DNA of 8,903 nt from JBBRZF01 sp038236965 (GTDB lineage: Bacteria > Acidobacteriota > Terriglobia > Terriglobales > Acidobacteriaceae): positions 1-8,903 of the forward strand of contig JBBRZF010000147.1 in NCBI GenBank assembly GCA_038236965.1, in the 5' to 3' direction. The notes beneath the pieces were generated by a model. It was not told the origin of the DNA. It ran no database searches and saw only the letters and a program-made list of their open reading frames with translations. Below, in pieces: positions 1 to 6,167 of the stretch. A program made the translations under genes and the position numbers. Within the stretch, counting starts at the first letter, position 1, and every line of letters starts with the position of its first letter.

Positions 1-175
1 CTTCCACATCACTGAGAACCAGAAGCTGGAATTCCGTTCGGAATTCTTCAACCTGTTCAATACCACGAATTTCGCGAACCCGGTCAACGTGCTTACCTCG
101 GCCAACTTCGGCCAGGTGGTAAGGACAACGACCGGTCCGCGCGTCATTCAGTTCGGCGCAAAGTACAGCTTCTAA
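1..175 (+). CDS. TonB-dependent receptor, Oar-like (C-terminal fragment)
   Basis: Only the last 57 codons are present; the reading frame begins at base 2 and the TAA is at 173-175. The peptide contains FRSEFFNLFNTTNFANP, then a FGQV segment, and ends VIQFGAKYSF. That ending fits a C-terminal outer-membrane beta-strand with a terminal Phe, the signal used by the BAM machinery. The combination of FNLFN-T-NF, FGQV and a terminal FGxKYSF is characteristic of the large acidobacterial TonB-dependent receptors that carry an N-terminal carboxypeptidase-regulatory (Cna-B/CarboxypepD_reg) domain and a 22-strand barrel. These proteins usually exceed 1000 residues, so nearly all of this one lies upstream of the window. 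The substrate cannot be inferred. A strong terminator follows 10 bases after the stop. Confidence 0.85.
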   Translation, partial: FHITENQKLEFRSEFFNLFNTTNFANPVNVLTSANFGQVVRTTTGPRVIQFGAKYSF

Positions 176-184
176 CCCTGCAAC

Positions 185-228
185 TCCCGCTGCCAGCCTC
201 AGTCCCGCTGGCAGCGGGACTTTTTCTT
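185..228 (+). terminator. Intrinsic terminator after the TonB receptor
   Basis: A perfect 13-bp stem pairs 185-197 (TCCCGCTGCCAGC) with 207-219 (GCTGGCAGCGGGA) around a 9-base loop, followed by CTTTTTCTT. The stem is GC-rich and the T-run follows directly, as in a textbook Rho-independent terminator. The right half, 203-219, is also a perfect inverted repeat (TCCCGCTG-G-CAGCGGGA), so a shorter nested hairpin with the same 3' edge can form. The next gene's Shine-Dalgarno sequence starts only three bases after the T-tract. Confidence 0.9.
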
Positions 229-230
229 AC

Positions 231-235
231 GGGAG
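231..235 (+). promoter_or_regulatory. Shine-Dalgarno fixing the GTG start of the SDR gene
   Basis: GGGAG lies 10 bases before the GTG at 246. An ATG at 238 is out of frame and closes after three codons, so it is not the start. This supports GTG 246 as the initiation codon. GGGAG is complementary to CTCCC at 184-188, at the foot of the upstream hairpin's left arm. Confidence 0.6.
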
Positions 236-245
236 CAATGCAATC

Positions 246-1028
246 GTGAAAGACACGGGATTACGGAAAAAGGTCGTCGTAGTAACCGGAGCCTCCGCCG
301 GGATCGGTCGCGCAACCGCACTGCGCTTTGCCGAAGAAGGCGCCATCGTCGTCGGCTGGGACATTAACGATTCAGCCGCGGAAGCTCTCATCTCGGAAAT
401 CAAGAAGTCCGGCGGCGAAGGTCGCTTCGCGGCCATCAACGTAGCCAACGCCGCATCGGTCGAAACCGGTGTGGAGGATGTCATCAGCAGATTCCATCGC
501 ATCGACGTGCTCATCAACAACGCGGGCATCGTGCGCGATTCACAAGTGATCAAGTGGAAAGACGGCGCCGTCGTCGCCACCATGACCGACGAACAGTGGG
601 ATTCCGTCATTGCCGTCAACCTCAAGGGCGTTTTCAACTGCACACGCGCTGTCGCTCCGCACATGATCCGCCAGGGCGGAGGAGTCATCCTCAGCGCCTC
701 GTCCGTCGTCGGACTCTACGGCAATTTCGGCCAGACGAACTACGTTGCCACTAAAGCCGGCGTCATCGGCATGACCCAGACCTGGGCGCGCGAACTCGGT
801 AAATATAATATTCGCGTCAACGCCGTCGCTCCCGGATTCGTAGCCACGGAAATACTCAAGGCCATGCCGCAGAAGGTCATCGACAACATGGTCGCCCACA
901 CGCCCATCGGACGGATGGGCGAACCGGAAGACATTGCCAACGCCTATTGCTGGCTTGCCTCCGACCAGGCCACCTTCGTACACGGGACCACCATCTCCGT
1001 GGACGGCGGACTTGTGCTCGGAACCTAG
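246..1028 (+). CDS. FabG-type short-chain dehydrogenase/reductase (3-oxoacyl reductase-like)
   Basis: This 260-residue cytoplasmic classical SDR is of normal length for FabG/PhaB-type enzymes, which interconvert 3-oxoacyl and 3-hydroxyacyl thioesters. Visible motifs are the cofactor glycine motif TGASAGIG (14-21), NNAG (91-94), Asn125 in AVNLKG, the catalytic Ser153, and Tyr166 and Lys170 in YVATK. The Ser-to-Tyr spacing of 13 equals that of E. coli FabG. PGFVATE (196-202) and the C-terminal VDGG are also typical. Asp39 at the end of beta-strand 2 (GWDIND) suggests NAD(H) rather than NADP(H) preference, since FabG proteins usually have a basic residue nearby. About eight extra residues around 103-111 (KWKDGAVVA) precede the MTDEQWD helix, as in some acetoacetyl-CoA reductase-like FabGs. 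The start is GTG with a good SD. It is the first gene of the cassette, 27 bases before the KASIII-like gene. The substrate is inferred from its neighbours, not shown. Confidence 0.9.
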   Translation: MKDTGLRKKVVVVTGASAGIGRATALRFAEEGAIVVGWDINDSAAEALISEIKKSGGEGRFAAINVANAASVETGVEDVISRFHRIDVLINNAGIVRDSQVIKWKDGAVVATMTDEQWDSVIAVNLKGVFNCTRAVAPHMIRQGGGVILSASSVVGLYGNFGQTNYVATKAGVIGMTQTWARELGKYNIRVNAVAPGFVATEILKAMPQKVIDNMVAHTPIGRMGEPEDIANAYCWLASDQATFVHGTTISVDGGLVLGT

Positions 1029-1055
1029 CGCATAAATATTCAGCAGGGAGCATTT

Positions 1056-2051
1056 ATGTCACGATATGCCAACATCATTTCTACCGGGCGCTACGTTCCC
1101 GAGAACTGCGTCCCCAATGACGTATTTCGCGAACGCTTCAAGGACATCGCCCCGGACTTCACCGACAAGATGGAAGCCGGAACCGGTATCCGTCAGCGTT
1201 TTTATGCGCCCGCCGATTGGTCCACCTCCGACCTTGCTCTGCGCGCAGCCAACGACGCAATTGCCAAGGCCGGACGCAAGCCTGAGGATCTTGACCTCAT
1301 CATCCTCGGCACCGATTCGCCCGACTACATCACGCCCGCAACTTCGGTCGTTCTGCAAGGCAAACTCGGCGCAAAGCGCGCCGGAACATTCGACGTTGGC
1401 TGCGCCTGCGCATCGTTCCCCACGGGTCTCACCATTGCCGCCGGAATACTCGCCACCAATCCTTCGATGAAGACCGTGCTCGTGCTCGGCGTTTACATGA
1501 TGCAGCGCCTCGCCGACCACAACGATCCCATGACGTTTTTCTACGGAGACGGCGCGGGCGCCGCCATCCTCGAAGCCGGCGATAAGCCGGGATTCATCTC
1601 CTCCGCATTTCTGGCGGACGGAACGTACTCGGACTGTTGGGGGGTCTTCGCTGGTGGAACCGTGGAGCCTGCGTCCTGCGAAGCCATCCAGGCGGGACGC
1701 ACCAAGGTTAAGATGCAGCGCCGCTATCCGCCAGAGATCAACGACGAAGGCTGGCCAAAGCTGGTTCGCGAAGTCGCTGAGCATGGTGGTTTCGCGCTGA
1801 ACGATATCGATCAGCTCATCTTCACGCAGGTGCGCAAGCCCACCATCGAACTCGTCATGCAGAAACTCGAGTTGCCGATGGCGAAGACGCACACCATCAT
1901 GGAAGAGTATGGATACACGGGCTCGGCTTGCGTCGGAATGGCGCTGGACCACGCCATCGAGCAGGGCAAGATCCACCCCGGAAATCTCGTCGTCATGGTC
2001 GGATCCGGCGTAGGTTATAACCAGGCAGCTTGCGCCTTCCGCATGCCCTAA
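1056..2051 (+). CDS. KASIII/FabH-fold condensing enzyme with altered catalytic triad
   Basis: This 331-residue protein has the length and order of 3-oxoacyl-ACP synthase III. It shows AGTGIRQR (41-48, FabH TGIRxR), FDVGCACASF (112-121) with the predicted nucleophile Cys118, YGDGAGAAIL (163-172) and a C-terminal GSGVGYNQAAC glycine segment. An ungapped alignment to E. coli FabH from His244 to Asn274 (30 residues apart) places Thr257-Gln258 at His-Gln and Tyr287 (YGYTGSA, for HGNTSA) at Asn. The standard Cys-His-Asn triad is therefore reduced to Cys-Thr-Tyr. FabH Trp32, which stacks on CoA adenine, aligns with Lys38. His and Asn normally drive malonyl decarboxylation, so ordinary FabH chemistry is unlikely. 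Acyl transfer, a non-decarboxylative reaction or a structural partner role for the downstream thiolase are alternatives. ATG 1056 has AGGGAG five bases upstream. Family membership is secure; the reaction is unknown. Confidence 0.88.
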   Translation: MSRYANIISTGRYVPENCVPNDVFRERFKDIAPDFTDKMEAGTGIRQRFYAPADWSTSDLALRAANDAIAKAGRKPEDLDLIILGTDSPDYITPATSVVLQGKLGAKRAGTFDVGCACASFPTGLTIAAGILATNPSMKTVLVLGVYMMQRLADHNDPMTFFYGDGAGAAILEAGDKPGFISSAFLADGTYSDCWGVFAGGTVEPASCEAIQAGRTKVKMQRRYPPEINDEGWPKLVREVAEHGGFALNDIDQLIFTQVRKPTIELVMQKLELPMAKTHTIMEEYGYTGSACVGMALDHAIEQGKIHPGNLVVMVGSGVGYNQAACAFRMP

Positions 2052-2095
2052 CGCGGATCGCATTCGCGCCTCCCTCGCCGGCGCATCGATGTTTC

Positions 2096-2100
2096 GGAGA
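2096..2100 (+). promoter_or_regulatory. Shine-Dalgarno deciding the hydrolase start
   Basis: GGAGA sits seven bases before ATG 2108. The open frame extends upstream to a TTG at 2030 inside the preceding gene, but that start has no comparable ribosome-binding site. It would also place 26 non-conserved residues in front of the hydrophobic N-terminal anchor. Confidence 0.6.
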
Positions 2101-2107
2101 GTTTTCC

Positions 2108-3055
2108 ATGAAGAAATTAGTGTTCGCCTTCGGATTCCTGCTGATACTGGTCATCCTCGCTTTTGTTTTCGTGGTGTGGCGTTATCCGCTCGCGGTCTTC
2201 AATTGGAATAATCGCCGGATGCTGAAGAATGCCGGCTTCCAGAAGACGCAGGTGGACACCGCCGCAGGCAAGCAGACCGTATGGGTCGCAGGCACTGGAG
2301 ACACCCTTCTTCTGTTGCACGGACTCGGTGACCACGGAGGGTCGTGGTCCAACATCGCTCCGCAACTCAAGTCGCAGTATCACGTGGTCGTCCCCGACCT
2401 CGCCGGACACGCAGAGAGCGCTCCTGCCGAAGGTCCTCTTTCCGTCGGCACCGTGCTCGCCGCACTCAGCGACATCATCGATCACGAATCGCCCGGCAAG
2501 CCCGTCATCCTCGTCGGCAATTCGCTCGGCGCATGGGTCGCAATGCTCTATGCGGAGAAACATCCCGATCGCGTGACACGTCTTGTTCTTGTAGACGGAG
2601 GAGCGGTGAAGGGTGAAACACCTGCCTACGCGCATGTTCCGTCCTCTCGCGAAGATGCACGAAAGATGTTCGACGCCGTCATCGATGCTGGTTCACCCCG
2701 TCCATCCGACTTCGTGCTCGACGATATTGTTCGCCAGGCGCAACACGGTCCCATGGCCCGAATGGCCCAGACCGCACCCGAGATGCAGCAATATCTGATG
2801 GACGATCGCCTCGCTACATTCAAGACACCCGTCGATCTCCTCTGGGGAGAGTCCGACCGCCTGATGCCGCTTGTCTACGCGCAGAAGTTGCGTAACGACC
2901 TCATTGCCGCGCGCCTCACAACGCTGCCGCGTTGTGGTCATGTACCCCAACAGGAATGTCCTAAAGCCTTTGGGGCCGCTCTGGCACAGATACTCGGTTA
3001 TCCTTTGCCGGAGCCCAGACCGCTCGCAGAAACTCCCGTGGAGAAAAGCAGGTGA
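2108..3055 (+). CDS. Membrane-anchored alpha/beta hydrolase
   Basis: The 315-residue protein starts MKK, followed by an uninterrupted hydrophobic helix at about residues 4-23. This is a signal-anchor with no evident cleavage site or lipobox. The globular part is an alpha/beta hydrolase of the MhpC/epoxide-hydrolase-like group. It has an oxyanion-hole HGLGDHGGSW (71-80), a DLAGHAES loop (97-104), nucleophile elbow GNSLG with Ser139, acid candidate Asp250 in WGESDRLMP and base His278 in CGHVPQQECP, so the Ser-Asp-His triad looks complete. The serine nucleophile points to ester or thioester hydrolysis, whereas haloalkane dehalogenases and OleB use Asp. The side of the membrane is ambiguous, because positive residues flank both ends of the helix. 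It lies 56 bases after the KASIII-like gene and its TGA overlaps the ligase ATG, so co-expression is likely. The substrate is unknown; it may act on membrane-associated lipid or acyl products of the cassette. Confidence 0.88.
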   Translation: MKKLVFAFGFLLILVILAFVFVVWRYPLAVFNWNNRRMLKNAGFQKTQVDTAAGKQTVWVAGTGDTLLLLHGLGDHGGSWSNIAPQLKSQYHVVVPDLAGHAESAPAEGPLSVGTVLAALSDIIDHESPGKPVILVGNSLGAWVAMLYAEKHPDRVTRLVLVDGGAVKGETPAYAHVPSSREDARKMFDAVIDAGSPRPSDFVLDDIVRQAQHGPMARMAQTAPEMQQYLMDDRLATFKTPVDLLWGESDRLMPLVYAQKLRNDLIAARLTTLPRCGHVPQQECPKAFGAALAQILGYPLPEPRPLAETPVEKSR

Positions 3056-4599
3056 TGCACGGCGACATACTTTCCGAGCGCGCGCGACTTTCGCCTTCAA
3101 ATACGGCGCTGGTCTTCGCCTCCACAGGAGAGCGCTTTACCTACGCCGAACTTGACGAACGTTCTCGCCGCTGTGCGTTGTTGTGGACCCAGATCGCTGG
3201 ACTGAAGAAGGGTGATCGCGTCGGCATCCTCGCGCAGAATTGCCCTGAATTCATTCACGCGTTCTTCGCCGCCGGAAAATCAGGCATCATTCTTGTTCCT
3301 CTCAACACGCGCCTCACCGCGCATGAACTCGGATATATCGTGCGCGATAGCGGCATGCGCGCTCTGATGTTCGAATCTCAATTCGCCGACGTCGTTGCCG
3401 AACTTCGCACGCTGCCCCTCGATACTTACATCTCCCTCGACGCGAAACAATCTTCTTCCGACCTCGACTATCACTCGGAGTGCGCGAAACTCGCGGGCGC
3501 GGCATGGACGAATACACCCTGCGATCCCGAGGACACGTATTGCCTGCTCTATACAAGCGGCACAACGGGCAAGCCCAAGGGCGTCATCACTCCGCATCGC
3601 ATGGTGAACTGGAACGCCTATAACACGGCTATTTCCTGGCAACTCCGCGACGACGACGTAAGCCCCATCTTCACCCCCTTGTGTCACGCGGGCGGTCTTG
3701 GAGTATTCCTCACTTCGCTGTTCGCCATCGGCGGAACCATCGTTCTCCACCGTGGATTCGACACCGCGGAGATCTGGCGCACCCTGCAAGCCGAGCGCTG
3801 CACGGTCGTCATGGGTGTGCCGACAATCTACAAACTCCTGATGGACGCTCCCGAGTTTTCGACCGCTGACCTTGGCAGCGTCCTCTGGTTCATCAGTGGA
3901 GGAGCGCCTCTGCCGCTCTATCTCATCCAGGCCTACCAGGAGCGCGGTGTCATTTTCAAGCAAGGTTACGGACTCACCGAAGTTGGCGTAAACTGCTTTG
4001 CCATGACTGCCGCTGACTCCGTCGCGAAAGTCGGTTCCATCGGCAAGCCCATGATGTTTACCGAAGCTCGCCTTGTGGATGCTTCTGGCAACGAAGTCGC
4101 CGCCTCTGACGTTGGCGAACTCCTGCTCCGTGGCCCTCACGTTTGTCGCGGATACTGGAACGCCCCCGAAGCCACCGCCGCCGCGCTCGATGCCGACGGC
4201 TGGTTCCACACCGGAGACCAGGCGCGTCGCGACGCCGACGGATTCTTCTACATCGCCGGGCGTTCAAAGGACATGTTCATCTCAGGTGGCGTTAACGTCT
4301 ATCCCGCCGAGGTCGAAGCCGAGTTGCTGCTTTCGCCTTGTGTGCAGGATGCGGCTATCATTGGAGTGCCGCACGCGACCTGGGGCGAGGTCGGAGTGGC
4401 ATTCGTGGTCGTGTGCGCGGGCCAGTCTGCTACGCAGGAAGAACTCTCCGCGTTCCTTGCGGCCCGATTAGCAAAGTTCAAGATTCCGCGCGAATTCATC
4501 ATCGTCACTTCCTTGCCGCATACGCCCTACGGCAAGGTTCTGAAACGCGAGTTGCTAGAGCGCTATCAGCGCGAACACCTATCAACGGCCCAGGTCTGA
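3055..4599 (+). CDS. AMP-forming acyl-CoA synthetase (fatty acid/aryl-CoA ligase family)
   Basis: The 514-residue ANL-superfamily ligase is expected to adenylate a carboxylic acid and transfer it to CoA. The P-loop is LLYTSGTTGKPKG (164-176), the A5 motif is GYGLTE (304-309), and A7 is GWFHTGD (382-388) with the ATP-ribose Asp388. The hinge segment is GRSKDMFISGGVNVYP (402-417). The C-terminal PYGKVLKRE carries the adenylation Lys494. All core motifs are intact and the length is normal for acyl-CoA synthetases. The presence of the A10 lysine and the overall pattern argue for a CoA ligase rather than an OleC-type beta-lactone synthetase, though this is not decisive. The start is taken as ATG 3055, whose A is shared with the hydrolase TGA (TGATG). 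GTG 3052, one codon earlier, has better spacing from GGAG at 3040-3043 and is possible. The acid activated cannot be read from the sequence. Confidence 0.92.
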   Translation: MHGDILSERARLSPSNTALVFASTGERFTYAELDERSRRCALLWTQIAGLKKGDRVGILAQNCPEFIHAFFAAGKSGIILVPLNTRLTAHELGYIVRDSGMRALMFESQFADVVAELRTLPLDTYISLDAKQSSSDLDYHSECAKLAGAAWTNTPCDPEDTYCLLYTSGTTGKPKGVITPHRMVNWNAYNTAISWQLRDDDVSPIFTPLCHAGGLGVFLTSLFAIGGTIVLHRGFDTAEIWRTLQAERCTVVMGVPTIYKLLMDAPEFSTADLGSVLWFISGGAPLPLYLIQAYQERGVIFKQGYGLTEVGVNCFAMTAADSVAKVGSIGKPMMFTEARLVDASGNEVAASDVGELLLRGPHVCRGYWNAPEATAAALDADGWFHTGDQARRDADGFFYIAGRSKDMFISGGVNVYPAEVEAELLLSPCVQDAAIIGVPHATWGEVGVAFVVVCAGQSATQEELSAFLAARLAKFKIPREFIIVTSLPHTPYGKVLKRELLERYQREHLSTAQV

Positions 4600-4639
4600 G
4601 TTCTGTGCAAGTCATCTTTCCGCGCAAGCGGCGCCTTCG

Positions 4640-4646
4640 AAGGAAG
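4640..4646 (+). promoter_or_regulatory. Shine-Dalgarno deciding the thiolase start
   Basis: AAGGAAG, with core AGGA at 4641-4644, is eight bases before ATG 4653. The same frame is open upstream into the ligase gene to about 4338, but those residues are out-of-frame translation of the ligase and lack thiolase homology. ATG 4653 directly precedes the thiolase beta-strand NIYIAAYHQSKFGK. Confidence 0.65.
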
Positions 4647-4652
4647 AAAATC

Positions 4653-5855
4653 ATGAAGAATATCTACATTGCTGCCTACCACCAATCGAAGTTCGGAAAG
4701 CTTCTTGGAATGACCGTGCCGCAGATCGTGCAGAACGCCGTCGAAGGTGTCTGCAAGGAAGTCGGCGCCACCACTAACATGATCGACGTCGGTTCCATCG
4801 GCGCTGCCTGCAACATCTCTCTCAATGAGCAGGGACTCGTCTCCGGACTCATGGCGCAACTGCCCGGCATGGCTGCCAAGCCCATCGAGTCCGTCGAGAA
4901 CGCCTGCGCCTCCGGCGGTCAGGCCATACTCAGCGTCATTCAGAAACTCCAATGCGGATGGGGCGATGTAGGCGTCGCCCTCGGTTACGAGAAGATGCGC
5001 GATGCCGAAGGCAAAATGGATGGCAAACTCATCGGCAAGGCTCTCGGCTATTTTTCGCATCCTGACGAGCGCGTCGGCAAGACTTACGTCTTCCCTCATC
5101 TCTTCGCCGAAGTGATGGACTGCTACATGAAGCACCATCGCGTCACCGAACAAGATCTGGCCCAGATCGCCGTCGACGAGTACGCCAACTCCCACGGCAA
5201 TCCCTTCGCGCAAATGAGCAAGGTCAGCATCACCGTCGATGACGCCATGAAGATCGAGGGCATCAATCGCTATGTTGTAGAAGGACTGCCGCTCAAGACC
5301 TACGACTGCTCGCAGATCACCGACGGCTACGCTGCCATGCTCATCGCCACCGAAGAGGGTCTAGCAAAACTCGGCGTCCCCAAAAGCGCATGCGTCGAAA
5401 TCGCCGGATACGCACAGGCCACTGATCCGCTGCTCAAAGCGGACCGCAACGTCCTCAAGCCCGAAGGCGCTTACTCCGCCATGAACAAGGCTTACAAGAT
5501 GGCTGGCGTGACTCCGGCGGACGTGAACGTTGCCGAGATCCACGACTGCTTCACCGTCATGGCCGCCATCGGCACGGAAGTCATCGGCAAAGCCGAGTAC
5601 GGCAAAGGCGCAAAGTATTGGGTCGATGGACGCGCGAAAGTAGACGGCGAGTGCGGCATCAATCTCTCCGGCGGCCTCATCGCCAAGGGACACCCCATCG
5701 GCGCAACCGGAGTTGCCATGTTGGGCTGGTGCTATTGGGAATTGCTAAGTAAGGCGCCCGCAAGTCTGCAGGTGAAGAACCCGAAAGCGGCCGCTACCTT
5801 CAACATCGGCGGCCCCATCTGTGCTTCCGTCTGCACGGTGTTAAAGCCTGCATAA
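4653..5855 (+). CDS. SCP2/SCPx-type thiolase (acetyl-CoA acyltransferase family)
   Basis: This 400-residue thiolase-fold enzyme belongs to the SCP2-type branch, which includes bacterial and archaeal single-domain thiolases. The predicted nucleophile is Cys85 in VENACASGG (81-89). The HDCF motif at 297-300 (EIHDCF), which replaces the HEAF of classical thiolases, is diagnostic of this branch. GGLIAKGHPIGATG (340-353) supplies His347. The C-terminal glycine turn reads FNIGGPICASVC (383-394). Its Cys390 sits near, but not clearly in, the CxG position of classical thiolases. The catalytic set therefore looks functional, unlike that of the KASIII-like gene. The reaction could be thiolytic cleavage of a 3-oxoacyl-CoA, the reverse Claisen condensation, or C-acylation as in PhlC. 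SCP2-type thiolases often work with a small DUF35/OB-fold protein; none is encoded in this window. It is the last gene of the cassette, 53 bases after the ligase and followed by a strong hairpin. Confidence 0.9.
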   Translation: MKNIYIAAYHQSKFGKLLGMTVPQIVQNAVEGVCKEVGATTNMIDVGSIGAACNISLNEQGLVSGLMAQLPGMAAKPIESVENACASGGQAILSVIQKLQCGWGDVGVALGYEKMRDAEGKMDGKLIGKALGYFSHPDERVGKTYVFPHLFAEVMDCYMKHHRVTEQDLAQIAVDEYANSHGNPFAQMSKVSITVDDAMKIEGINRYVVEGLPLKTYDCSQITDGYAAMLIATEEGLAKLGVPKSACVEIAGYAQATDPLLKADRNVLKPEGAYSAMNKAYKMAGVTPADVNVAEIHDCFTVMAAIGTEVIGKAEYGKGAKYWVDGRAKVDGECGINLSGGLIAKGHPIGATGVAMLGWCYWELLSKAPASLQVKNPKAAATFNIGGPICASVCTVLKPA

Positions 5856-5875
5856 AGGCTGATTCATGGGTATCA

Positions 5876-5908
5876 AAAGAAGGGCACGGTCCAACCGTGC
5901 CCTTCTTT
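5876..5908 (+). terminator. Hairpin terminator closing the acyl cassette
   Basis: A perfect 14-bp stem pairs 5876-5889 (AAAGAAGGGCACGG) with 5895-5908 (CCGTGCCCTTCTTT) around loop TCCAA. It starts 21 bases after the thiolase stop. The T-rich end lies within the 3' arm (CTTCTTT) and there is no long separate T-run. The A-rich 5' foot means it could also act on the opposite strand, but no minus-strand gene faces it. Confidence 0.82.
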
Positions 5909-6167
5909 AGTGTCGCCTTCAGGCAGCGTTGCTGGATTTCGTTGTCTCACTTCTTTAAAAAAAGAATTGGGAAAATTCATAGTTTCGTATTTCCAAGGAA
6001 ACACAGACTGATAGCCGGGCATCTACTTACCTTGAGATGCGGAGCTTTGGCCGCGCAAAGCGTGGGAAAGTTCCATGCAAAAAACGAATAAACCTCTAAG
6101 TGCTTCCAGGAATCAGATTCGTCGTGGAAAGTAGATTGCCACATTCGCGCTCGGAGAAACTTTAGCG
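5909..6167 (+). other. Intergenic region, probable promoter zone of the sugar cluster
   Basis: These 259 bases between the cassette's terminator and the epimerase gene are less GC-rich than the coding sequence, most clearly at 5940-6000. I see no convincing protein gene, tRNA or repeat. A possible sigma-70-like pair is TTAAAA (5955-5960) and CATAGT (5978-5983), 17 bases apart and matching the consensus at four of six positions each. It is weak. The only ribosome-binding site of note is GGAG at 6153-6156, which serves ATG 6168. The long distance from candidate promoter to start leaves room for an untranslated leader of more than 150 bases. Confidence 0.4.
5955..5983 (+). promoter_or_regulatory. 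Candidate sigma-70-type promoter (weak)
   Basis: The -35-like TTAAAA at 5955-5960 and the -10-like CATAGT at 5978-5983 are separated by 17 bases in the most AT-rich part of the gap. Each matches the consensus at four of six positions. It is supported by its position after a terminator and ahead of a new operon, but hexamers this weak occur by chance. Confidence 0.2.

Noticed and set aside
1056..2051. Calling this gene fabH of primary fatty acid synthesis
   Set aside because: Catalytic His and Asn are replaced by Thr and Tyr, and the gene is not in a fab/plsX/acpP context.
1059..2063. 334-codon open frame on the minus strand covering the KASIII-like gene
   Set aside because: Its translation shows no recognisable domain and mirrors a strongly supported plus-strand gene. 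Long antisense frames are common where GC-rich third positions remove stop codons.
2030..2107. Upstream TTG start for the hydrolase, overlapping the KASIII-like gene
   Set aside because: There is no ribosome-binding site, and the 26 extra residues are out-of-frame KASIII sequence. ATG 2108 has a good SD and gives a normal N-terminal anchor.
3280..4209. 309-codon open frame on the minus strand inside the acyl-CoA ligase
   Set aside because: It is antisense to conserved ligase motifs including the P-loop, has low-complexity composition and no plausible start context; it is a shadow frame.
246..5855. Annotation as an OleABCD olefin biosynthesis operon
   Set aside because: The gene classes match only superficially. 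The SDR is classical rather than extended, the hydrolase has a Ser nucleophile, the KASIII lacks the His and Asn that OleA retains, and there is an additional thiolase.
5897..6091. 64-codon plus-strand open frame in the intergenic gap
   Set aside because: It would begin within the 3' arm of the terminator hairpin, has no Shine-Dalgarno sequence and no familiar sequence pattern.
6075..6134. 19-codon open frame (MQKTNKPLSASRNQIRRGK) before the epimerase, considered as a leader peptide
   Set aside because: There is no run of regulatory codons and no terminator/antiterminator structure between it and ATG 6168. The purine stretch in front is a weak SD.
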